Part shown: positions 18,097 through 26,400 of the stretch, piece after piece
Layout of the letters: every line of letters starts with the position of its first letter
Position numbering within the stretch: the first letter of the stretch is position 1
Source of the DNA: Bizionia sp.
Lineage (GTDB): Bacteria; Bacteroidota; Bacteroidia; Flavobacteriales; Flavobacteriaceae
Reading direction: 5' to 3'
NCBI GenBank assembly: GCA_020631395.1
Contig: JAHDHI010000050.1
Span: 1-37,634 of the forward strand
Length of the DNA stretch: 37,634 bases
Made by a program: the position numbers and the translations under genes
The notes under the pieces: generated by a model
The model's database searches: none
What the model was told of the DNA's origin: nothing
Seen by the model: the letters and a program-made list of their open reading frames with translations, nothing else

Positions 18097-18294
18097 TTAC
18101 TCTTTTGATAATTTCTTACGAAGGCTCAAAGGTCTCATGTCTACCCATTCTTCATTGATGAAATCTAGACATTCAGATTTGGTTCCTGGACTTCCTACAA
18201 TCTTCCAACCTTTTGGAATGACCTTGTGTTCAGGCCATATGGAATATTGTTCTTCATCATTAACAACGACATTGTAAGTAAATTCGGCATTCAT
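18097..18294 (-). CDS. MbtH-like NRPS chaperone
   Basis: 65-residue protein that binds NRPS adenylation domains and supports their folding and activity. The full family signature is present: N12-DEEQYS-I-W20-P21, P27-x-G-W30, the conserved C-L-D segment (42-44) and W50-VDMRP. Both tryptophans known to clamp an A-domain alanine (here W20 and W30) are kept. It sits 70 bp after the SDR gene within the cluster, so its likely partner is one or both A domains of the 2457-residue NRPS. A diverged copy of the same fold is fused to the P450 in this operon. Confidence 0.95.
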   Translation of the reverse strand: MNAEFTYNVVVNDEEQYSIWPEHKVIPKGWKIVGSPGTKSECLDFINEEWVDMRPLSLRKKLSKE

Positions 18295-18364
18295 ATTTTT
18301 TATGTCAACATTTAACTGGTTTTAAACTATTTACAATTGGTTATAAGATTCGACACTAAATAAA

Positions 18365-19108
18365 TCAAACCAAACCACCGCTTGCTCTCAAATTTTGTCC
18401 CGTAATCCATCGAGCCTTGGAGCTCGCCAAAAAAACAACAATATTTGCAATGTCCTCAGGTTCTCCAATACGACCAAATGGTGTCATAGCCTCTATTTGT
18501 TCTATGACCTCTTTAGGGTTATGATTCATCAATAAATCTGTATTGATGGGACCTGGTGAAATACAGTTTACAGTTATCTCACGATTGGCAACTTCTTTTG
18601 CTGCAATGCGTGAAAATTGCTCCAAAGCTCCTTTGCTGGCAGAGTACAAAGCAGCTTCAGGTTCTGGAAGAACTGTATTTATGGATGAAATGTTAATTAT
18701 ACTACCTTTGTCTCTTAGGCTTTTCACAGCTTGCTGCATGCAGAAGAGCGGTCCTTTGGCATTTACATTCATAATGTACTCATAATCGAGCTCTGTAATG
18801 TCCTCTATCAAACTTGTTCTAATTTGAGCAGCATTGTTTACCAAGATATCGACTCCTCCATACTCAAGTTGGGCTATCTCGAACATTCTCTTGATGTCCG
18901 ATACGTTTTTCATATCGACAAAGACTGCTTTCACCTGTTTGTCTTTCTCCAATTCGGAGATTAGCTTGTCTGCCCTATTGTTTCCTTGAAAGTAGGTAAA
19001 TAGTACAGAAGCACCTTCTTCCACTAGTTTTTCGACAATTGCTCTTCCTATTCCACCAGAACCTCCTGTGACTATGGCTACTTTTCCTTTTAGATTGTTT
19101 TCATTCAT
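18365..19108 (-). CDS. Short-chain dehydrogenase/reductase of the biosynthetic cluster
   Basis: Classical 247-residue SDR with the cofactor motif TGGSGGIG (14-21), NNAA (91-94), and catalytic Ser141 or Ser142, Tyr155 and Lys159 (YSASK). It most resembles FabG-type 3-oxoacyl reductases, though such similarity says little about substrate. The gene follows the prenyltransferase by 12 nt, so co-translation is likely. The lyngbyatoxin cluster also carries an accessory reductase (LtxD). Here the SDR could oxidise or reduce the terpene part, or act on the aldehyde/alcohol released by the NRPS reductase domain. G+C is high for this window (29/60 in the line at 18601). Confidence 0.85.
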   Translation of the reverse strand: MNENNLKGKVAIVTGGSGGIGRAIVEKLVEEGASVLFTYFQGNNRADKLISELEKDKQVKAVFVDMKNVSDIKRMFEIAQLEYGGVDILVNNAAQIRTSLIEDITELDYEYIMNVNAKGPLFCMQQAVKSLRDKGSIINISSINTVLPEPEAALYSASKGALEQFSRIAAKEVANREITVNCISPGPINTDLLMNHNPKEVIEQIEAMTPFGRIGEPEDIANIVVFLASSKARWITGQNLRASGGLV

Positions 19109-19120
19109 GATTCATTTACA

Positions 19121-20263
19121 TTAAATGGAGTCGAAAATCCCTGGCCCTATATTGAGTGAAAACTGCTTACCTGGTATGTAGGCAAGGAAATTGAGCGTTT
19201 TTGATTTCTCTAAAGGTTTATGGGAAAAAGCTTGAAATGCTTCCACATATCCTTTCACGTATTCTTTTTGATTGGTATCTTCTTCTTCCAAAAATTCGCG
19301 ACATCGTTCCATCACCATTGCATCATTCTCCAAATTTGGAATCAGTGGTATGAAAATAAGTGATGCTGACGGTACTTTTTCCCCTGGAAAGAATGAAAAA
19401 TAGGTTACGGGTGGATTTTCCCAGTTGCTGGATTTCCCCGTTATCACCTTCAAAGCCTTCTCGAACGCTCCCGCCTTGTAGTTGGATGCTATTGAAGACG
19501 TTTCATCAATGACCTTGGCACTATGACCCTCGTGAGCCACATAGAGCTTAACCCTGGAAATCTTGGAATCCTTCATATCTAGACTTAATGCTCCACATTG
19601 TGGTTTGGAAAGTCCCATTTTTTTGAAATGGGCTTTGATGGCCTCCCAGGGTTCTATCACATTGAGGTGTTTTAAGGCGCTTTCCAAATTATGCTCTTCA
19701 TCTGGCCTATTGATGAAATATATCTTAAATGAAGGCTTTCCTCCCTTCCTCCATTGAACCACGTGTCCTCCTACTCCAAATGTTCCAACGGATTGAAAGT
19801 ATTTTTCCATTGCGATGGAATCATCACAATCCACACCTTCATAGTTTGAGATCTTTCTCGTTGTCTTGTAAAATTCCGCTTTGCTACTCCCTGGTGAGGG
19901 ATCGAAAGCCAATGAAATGGGGTTGAAGGCATACGAGTCCGAGCCAAAACGAAAAGAAGGTCCTTTGTTGTCCCAACACAATTGGAATTCGACCGGGGTG
20001 CCCTCTTTAGCCCCAAAGGAATGAAATGGAGGCTCTCCTACTCTATAATGACTGTATTTTCCCCATATGTCCTCTATGAGTTGTAACATGCTTTTCTGTT
20101 GTTCTTCAGGATAGCCCAAAGCATTCGTTGCTCTCAGTGTTTTATCTTTTATAACATCCAGAAGGGATGTTTCTGGTGTGTAAAGCTCCCCATTAAAAGA
20201 AGGAGCTGGCAATATTTCATACGCTTTTGTATAATACGATTGTTTTTCTTCTGTCTTGCTCAT
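19121..20263 (-). CDS. DMATS-type aromatic (indole) prenyltransferase
   Basis: 380-residue soluble prenyltransferase of the ABBA-barrel DMATS family, to which LtxC/TleC and cyclomarin CymD belong. Family features visible: Glu92 in PVEFQL, the place of the catalytic base; R104-F after it; the diphosphate-shielding basic and tyrosine motifs K180-IY, R237-VKLY241 and Y288-FSF; and a late Tyr362 in LAYIPG. There is no DDxxD motif, as expected for this family. It most likely attaches a prenyl chain (C5 to C20, length not predictable by eye) to the indole of the NRPS product. The gene begins 23 nt after the P450 gene and is followed 12 nt later by the SDR. Hand-counted G+C is 29/60 at 19441, well above the flanks. 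Confidence 0.88.
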   Translation of the reverse strand: MSKTEEKQSYYTKAYEILPAPSFNGELYTPETSLLDVIKDKTLRATNALGYPEEQQKSMLQLIEDIWGKYSHYRVGEPPFHSFGAKEGTPVEFQLCWDNKGPSFRFGSDSYAFNPISLAFDPSPGSSKAEFYKTTRKISNYEGVDCDDSIAMEKYFQSVGTFGVGGHVVQWRKGGKPSFKIYFINRPDEEHNLESALKHLNVIEPWEAIKAHFKKMGLSKPQCGALSLDMKDSKISRVKLYVAHEGHSAKVIDETSSIASNYKAGAFEKALKVITGKSSNWENPPVTYFSFFPGEKVPSASLIFIPLIPNLENDAMVMERCREFLEEEDTNQKEYVKGYVEAFQAFSHKPLEKSKTLNFLAYIPGKQFSLNIGPGIFDSI

Positions 20264-20286
20264 AATAATATATTTGTATTTATTAA

Positions 20287-21642
20287 TTAAAATTTTACGG
20301 GTAACTCATATAGGCTCCGAACTTGTAGCCCTTCCCTGAATTTGATGTCATCAGGAGGCACAGCCAAGGACAAATTGGGAAGTCTTTTGAACAAAGTGCA
20401 AATTCCCAGTTCAATTTCCATCATTCCCAAAAGGCCTCCGGGACATATATGAATGCCGCTACCTAGCATCAAATGAGGGTTTTTTCTTCTATTCATGTCC
20501 AGATGCTCTGGGTTGTCGAAAACGTCTGGATCATAATTTGCTGCAATCAAAGATGGCAATACAGCCTCTCCTCTTTTTATTGTCGTCCCCCCCATAACAA
20601 TGTCTTCTTTTGCATACCTGGCAAATGTCACATAAGCATCCACAGGGACATAACGCAACAACTCCTTAATTGCCATAGTGGACAAATTCGGAGATTCCCG
20701 CAATTGTTTGCTTAAATCCGGGCTGCTTAAAATAACGAACAATGAACTCATCAATTGAGCAGAAACCGTATCGTGCCCGGCAATCAACAATACCGTGATA
20801 AGCTCAATCAATTCTTTATCGGAGAGCCTTCCTTCTTCATTGGCCTTGGTAAGTCCACTTATCAAGTCGCCTTCTGTTTTTTTTCGCTTCTTTGTTATCA
20901 ACGTTGCCATATAGGCATGCATGGCAGCCATGTTTTCGGCAACCTGATCTGCATCAATGAGAGTCGTACTTGAAAAGGAATCCAACCATATGCGAAATTT
21001 TGAACGATCTGCAAATGGCACCCCCATCAATTCACAAATGGTCAATCCAGAAAAAGGCATGACAAAGTCTTCAACGAGGTCTATGGGATGAGAATGAGTT
21101 TCAAATCGATCTATAAGCCTATGGGCAGATTTTTCTATTTTATCTTTCAGAGCCATTGATGTCTTTACATTGAACATCTCATCCAAAACTCCACGGATAC
21201 GGGTATGATCTGGCTCGTCCAAACCCATTATGCTTGTATCCAATGGATGAGGAGTCAACCTGGACTCATTATGGAATGGGCATTCTTGACGACTAAAACG
21301 CTTGTCTCTTAATACGGAACGTACATGCTCGTAATTTGTAATCAACCAAGCATTGTCTCCATAAGGTGGACGAACCCATAGCAATTGCCGTGACCTGATT
21401 AATTCTTTTAGCAATGGATCTATTTCAAGACGATAGTAATCGACTCCTTGTATTGGAAAAGAAATTGGACACCTTCCAACATTTCCCAGTTGCTTCCATT
21501 TGCTTTGCATATAATCGAGGCATGTGTTCAAATTGCCCACACAGGGTAGTTTGATCCACCCCAAAGGAATTAGAGCTTTTTCGCCAATAATAGAAAATTC
21601 GTCTTCCTCTTTAATGATGACTTTAAAAAGTTGTTGTTTCAT
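20287..21642 (-). CDS. Cytochrome P450 with N-terminal MbtH-like domain
   Basis: 451 residues, about 50 longer than usual bacterial soluble P450s. Residues about 60-451 are a P450: I-helix AGHDT (288-292), E327-LLR330 and heme-binding LGSGIHICPG with Cys400. The usual Phe seven residues before the Cys is Leu393. Residues 6-54 align without gaps to residues 7-55 of the MbtH protein encoded at 18097-18294, with 14 of 49 identical by hand count. Shared positions include the SI after the acidic turn, the P-x-GW core, CLD and the late Trp. The first clamp tryptophan and its proline have become Ile-Gly, and the terminal DMRP is lost. By analogy with LtxB/TleB the P450 should close the indolactam ring by C-N bond formation on the indole. 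Its heme-thiolate and oxygen-activation motifs are intact. Confidence 0.9.
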   Translation of the reverse strand: MKQQLFKVIIKEEDEFSIIGEKALIPLGWIKLPCVGNLNTCLDYMQSKWKQLGNVGRCPISFPIQGVDYYRLEIDPLLKELIRSRQLLWVRPPYGDNAWLITNYEHVRSVLRDKRFSRQECPFHNESRLTPHPLDTSIMGLDEPDHTRIRGVLDEMFNVKTSMALKDKIEKSAHRLIDRFETHSHPIDLVEDFVMPFSGLTICELMGVPFADRSKFRIWLDSFSSTTLIDADQVAENMAAMHAYMATLITKKRKKTEGDLISGLTKANEEGRLSDKELIELITVLLIAGHDTVSAQLMSSLFVILSSPDLSKQLRESPNLSTMAIKELLRYVPVDAYVTFARYAKEDIVMGGTTIKRGEAVLPSLIAANYDPDVFDNPEHLDMNRRKNPHLMLGSGIHICPGGLLGMMEIELGICTLFKRLPNLSLAVPPDDIKFREGLQVRSLYELPVKF

Positions 21643-21736
21643 AACAAGTTGTTTGTTTTCGTCGTTATTCTTAAAATAAAAGGATCTTCTTCTTCAAAAA
21701 GTACATACTCCTAATTGTTTCCTTTGGTAGTCGAGA

Positions 21737-23455
21737 TTATTCGTAATCATCCAACAGCAAAAATTCCTTTGCTAGAAAATAGGCTCCCAAAACATAGGTA
21801 ATCACTATTTTATATGGACAAAACAATGTTTTGCATACCCAAAAAGGAGGATGAGCACCAATATTCATCATTTGTTCTTTATTCTTCTCCAAAAATGAAA
21901 GCCCCTTCTGTATACTTGACAACAATCTTTGTTTCAAATCGAAATCTTCCATGCCTGACCCAATGTTTCCATCCTTGTAATAGTTTAAGTAATGAACCAA
22001 TGCAATTAAAGCATATGCGGTTTCCTCCATTGTTGCCCCAAACTCCATATGCGTCTGAAAGCCTCCCGAATCCTGTTGTTGTCCCAGTATCCAATTAATG
22101 GCCTTGTGATGGGCATCTGTCTTTCTTTGGGGAAATTGCGATTCATATCTAATTATGGTATAAACCGCCCCCATAATGGTGTAGAGTGGTGTAATCACCC
22201 ATTTGTCCTGCCAATGAATTTGACTATGATGCGATTCGCTTTCCACGCCGGTGTTTTCAAGCAAAGTCATGATGTCGCCCCAAAGACGGGACTTTGCCGT
22301 CAAGGAAATGTCGTCACTTTCAAGGGATGCCTGCAAAGCATGTATATTGGTACTAATGGACACATCTTTCTCATAATCGTATGTTTTAAAATACTTGCCT
22401 TCTTCAAAGTACCACTGTCTCAAGACTTGAATGTCATAAGGCAAGTTGACTCCCAAACGACTGAAATTGAACAATGCTTTTCCCGAATCGTCACAATCGG
22501 GAGGAAAATTCTTTGCAGAGCCTGTTCCCTTTTCCGAGAAATTCTCCTTGATCATTTGCAAAAGCGGCTCAAAGCGACCGAGAATGAATTCTTTGGAAAA
22601 ATTACAATTTATCAATGCTCCGACAACCCATATGCTTTCAAATACATTCATTGGGTACGTTACTGGCCAACCTTTGCCTGCCGTAGCTTTTTCTGCTTCT
22701 TTGAAATAATCCAAAATCCTTGGGTTTTGACTAAACTCGTATATGGCTGCCATTGCAGAAGGAGATGACATAAAATGCCCATTTTCATTTACCAATTGAT
22801 TCAGAAATTGAACATTCAACAAGTTTTCGGGTATGGATTCCAATGAAAACCACATGGAACTGGGTTTCTTCATAGAAAAGCTATCCAATTTATACTTTCT
22901 AATGCCGTGAAAAGTTTGCAATAGACTTTTCAATGTTTCAATCTTTTTTTCGTTGAGCAAGTTTCTTCTTTCTTTTGCATGTTGAAACAACAATTCGATT
23001 TGGGCTGGAATTATCATGTCCGACCCCACGAAATTTATCTGATCACCACTTATGACGAGTATGGCTCTTTCGATGAAATCCAACCCTTTGAAAATAATTT
23101 CATCATATGCTTTATTCCTGTTGTGTTTCAACAATGCATTTATGAGCGTTAGAGTATTCAGAATGGCCAAATGGCTAATCGCCGACCCTTTTCTAATTTG
23201 TAAATTATCCCATTCTCTATTTTGCATCTCAATCGCTTCCTGAAGCTGTTTCGGAAACAATGGTTTATTATCGGCAGCCTCTATGGAAGCCACCAAAACG
23301 GTTTCATAGAGCGATGTACTCATCTGCCATTTGGAATGAACCATAAAATCTGTGAACAACATGATGAGTTCACCATCTTCTTTGTTGAACAACAATGGTT
23401 CAACTTTAAAAATCGTTTCTTTTTTCATATGAGGGAAGTGTTTTGTCATATCCAT
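21737..23455 (-). CDS. Class II (DxDD) terpene cyclase, copalyl-diphosphate-synthase-like
   Basis: Protonation-initiated terpene cyclase with gamma-beta architecture, about 572 residues from the chosen ATG. Numbered from that start, the general-acid motif D-C-D-D is at 320-323 (PPDCDDSG). Other class II landmarks are SLYETVLVASIE near the N-terminus (cf. SAYDTAWVA), SAISHLAILNT, SPSAMAAI, YPMNVFESIWVV, STN-x-HAL near 368, WQDKW near 415 and a QW-like QQQDSGGF at 459-466. No DDxxD/NSE class I site is present. An upstream TTG at 23491 overlaps the NRPS stop as TTGA and would add 12 residues. I prefer the ATG at 23455, but either start would be translationally coupled to the NRPS. The substrate is unknown: a prenylated indolactam or a free prenyl diphosphate. 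Confidence 0.85.
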   Translation of the reverse strand: MDMTKHFPHMKKETIFKVEPLLFNKEDGELIMLFTDFMVHSKWQMSTSLYETVLVASIEAADNKPLFPKQLQEAIEMQNREWDNLQIRKGSAISHLAILNTLTLINALLKHNRNKAYDEIIFKGLDFIERAILVISGDQINFVGSDMIIPAQIELLFQHAKERRNLLNEKKIETLKSLLQTFHGIRKYKLDSFSMKKPSSMWFSLESIPENLLNVQFLNQLVNENGHFMSSPSAMAAIYEFSQNPRILDYFKEAEKATAGKGWPVTYPMNVFESIWVVGALINCNFSKEFILGRFEPLLQMIKENFSEKGTGSAKNFPPDCDDSGKALFNFSRLGVNLPYDIQVLRQWYFEEGKYFKTYDYEKDVSISTNIHALQASLESDDISLTAKSRLWGDIMTLLENTGVESESHHSQIHWQDKWVITPLYTIMGAVYTIIRYESQFPQRKTDAHHKAINWILGQQQDSGGFQTHMEFGATMEETAYALIALVHYLNYYKDGNIGSGMEDFDLKQRLLSSIQKGLSFLEKNKEQMMNIGAHPPFWVCKTLFCPYKIVITYVLGAYFLAKEFLLLDDYE

Positions 23456-23487
23456 TTTCAATTGACACAAGAATAAGATTGAAGTAT

Positions 23488-26400
23488 TCAACCTGATACT
23501 TCTACATCTATCTTAGGAAAGAATCCTGTTTCAATGAAATGTCTTATGTATTTAATTAATATCATATTTTCTATCATAGGTGGTTTAATTATATTTTCAG
23601 CTGCTTTGGCTTCAATGTTGTCGGTACAATACTCCATACTTGAAAACCTAAACATCCCTTCCAAGGAATCACACAATAGAAAGGCTTTGTGCAATTGCTT
23701 GTGATTCTCATTTTCATATACCGCTCGTTTTAGCTTATCCTTCCAATCTTTATAATCCATCCCTTCCAATTTATATCCCATATTCTTGAGAATCTCCACG
23801 ATACGGGCAAACTCAACTTTATGGAACAAATTGAATGTCTTGCCGTTGAAACTGTCATCGTTCTTTGAAATCTGGACAATTGCATCGGCCACGTAATCAA
23901 CAGGAACAAGATCGAAAAAGAGATTGTCCTCCGCTTTGAAATAGGGCATTGCTTGTATTGTCAACATAGCGAATACCAATTGCCAAAATGCGTCGTTTTC
24001 ATTTCCAATGCCATTTTTGCTGAATCCCCCGATACGACCTGGACGATAGATTGAAATAGGGAGTCCTTTTTTATGGGCAGACCAAAGCATTTCCTCCTCG
24101 ACCCATTTGTTTTGGACATATCCATTAGACAAAACCTCATTTGCCTTTAACCGCTTTTCTTCACTTATCGATTCTTCAGGTTTATCGTTGTTGAATGCAA
24201 CCGCAAGTGTCGAAACATAGTGTATTGGTTTGACCTTGAGATGAGTTGCCAAACGAATGATCTCATATGTTCCTTTGATGTTGGTCTTCTTGAGTTCATC
24301 GTAAGCCCCTAGCCCATTAACTTTTGCGCCATTGTGGTATATGCAATCCAATTTGGACGCCAATTCATCAAACTCGTCTGAAGCAAGCCCCAAATCATCC
24401 AAAGAAAGATCTCCACAAAGCGCACGAATCCTATTGCTCTCCATTGCTTGTTCCAACGTGTAATTGGATAGATTTTTAATGATACGCTGGTTTGCTTCTT
24501 CCTTGGAAAGTGCTCTAACCAGACAATATATGATGACCTGTTCGTATTTTTTCAACAAGGCATCTATTAAAAATGCTCCAAGAAACCCTGTTGCCCCTGT
24601 CAACAATACAAACTTGGGGGTATTGCTATCTCTCTTGTCTTTCAACACATCGACATCCCAAACTATCCGATTGACCATTTGTGCATCTGAATTCAACATG
24701 AAACAAAATTCAGGTGTCTTTTCATCTTCTACGGCAAGTTCATCTATTTCCCTTCCCAATTCACCTATGGACGGAAATTGAAACAACGTTTCCACAGGCA
24801 ATTCAACATTCCATCTCTGGTAGAGTTTACTCATAAATTCCACACCTAAAAGCGAGTGTCCTCCCAACTCAAAAAAACTCTCGTTGACACCTACTTCATC
24901 AATCTCCAACAATTCACAAAACAACTTGTACAACTTTCTTTCTGTACTCGTCAAGGAAATTTCATCATTTTTCAGTTGTTTTCTAGGAATATCCATTAGT
25001 GCATCATAATTCACTTTTCCATTCTTGGTTAAAGGAATGGATTCAATTATGGATATTGATGCAGGCATCATATAGGTAGGCAGCCTCTTTTTCAGATAGT
25101 CCCTTAGTTTCAAAGAGCTTACATGTTCGGATTCCTTTTTTTCTTTGAAGATGGTCACATAAACATCCAATTGATTGTTTTTCAAGTTATCCTCACCAAT
25201 CTTGACCACTACTTGATCAACAAGAGGGTGCTTCTCCAATACCACTTGAATTTCATCAGGTTCGACTCGAAACCCTCTAATTTTTATTTGACTGTCCATG
25301 CGCCCCATAAAAGCGAGATTACCATCAATTGTCCAACGTGCTAAATCTCCTGTGCGATACATTCGCGAGCCTACACCTCCAAATGGGCAGGGCAAAAACC
25401 TTTCTGCCGTCATGGCTGGTTCATTAAAGTAACCACGTGCCAGTCCAGAACCAGAAATGTATAATTCTCCACAAGCTCCAACGGGAACAGGATCCAAAAA
25501 CTCGTCGAGCAAATAAACAGTTGTATTTGAAATGGCTTGTCCAAGATTTGGAATTTCATTGTCCGACATGGGTTGGCTCAGTGTTGTACACACTGTGGAT
25601 TCAGTAGGGCCATAACCATTGATTATTCTTCTGTTATATGTCCATTTGGAAAGTAAATTAGCCTTTGGGGATTCACCAGACACAATCATCATTTCCAAAT
25701 CCTCCATCTTCTCATTTTCCATTAGCCCCAGCACCGCTGGAGGCAACGTAACATGTGTAATCCCTTGGTTACTGATTGTGTTGACCAAGGTTTTTCCTGC
25801 CATTAGGCCTTCTTTTTCTACTACTACCAAACTTGCCCCTGTCAACAAACTGCATAATTCCCAGAAAAAGCCATCAAAACTTTGAGATGCGAATAACAAT
25901 ACACGACTGGACTCTCCTAGCTTGAATCGTTTTTTTTGCGCATCGACAATTTGTGTTATTCCCATGTGTGTTACAATCACGGGTTTGGGGGTGCCAGAGG
26001 ATCCCGATGTATAAATAACATATGCAGGTGAGGCCACCAACAAAGGATTCAACAACTCAAAGGGTTCTATTCGAGAGCTCGAAAGGCCATTTAACATGTT
26101 TCTAACCTTTAAACTATCGACAACAACCATTTCTTGCTCGACGAAAAACAGCTCCGAGACAATTTCCAGTGAAGTCAACACAAGAGATGCCCTAGATTTT
26201 TGAAGCATGTGATTTATGCGCTCCTTTGGAAATGTATGATCCAAAGGCATGAAGGCAGCACCAGATTCCAAGACAGCCAAACAGGCTACAATCCAATCCA
26301 CTGATCTAGGGATGGCAAGGGCTACTATTTTCTCTGGCCCCATTCCCTTTGAGATTAACAATCGTGTGAGTTTATTGACTGCGAGTTTTAATTCCCCATA

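Noticed and set aside
18365-19108. FabG of fatty acid synthesis
   Set aside because: Motifs fit FabG-like SDRs, but the gene sits 12 nt after the prenyltransferase inside the cluster with no fatty-acid genes nearby, so a tailoring role is more likely.
22049-22768. 239-codon plus-strand frame inside the cyclase gene
   Set aside because: It is antisense to conserved cyclase motifs and its translation has no recognisable family features.
21737-23491. Squalene-hopene cyclase instead of a diterpene-type class II cyclase
   Set aside because: It has too few QW repeats, and the landmark segments (SLYETVLVAS, SPSAMAA, YPMNVFESIWVV) fit the copalyl-diphosphate-synthase family.
23488-24700. C-terminal NRPS domain as a thioesterase
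   Set aside because: It has a Rossmann LTGATGFLG loop and a Y-x3-K pair and no GxSxG serine motif, so it is a reductase domain.
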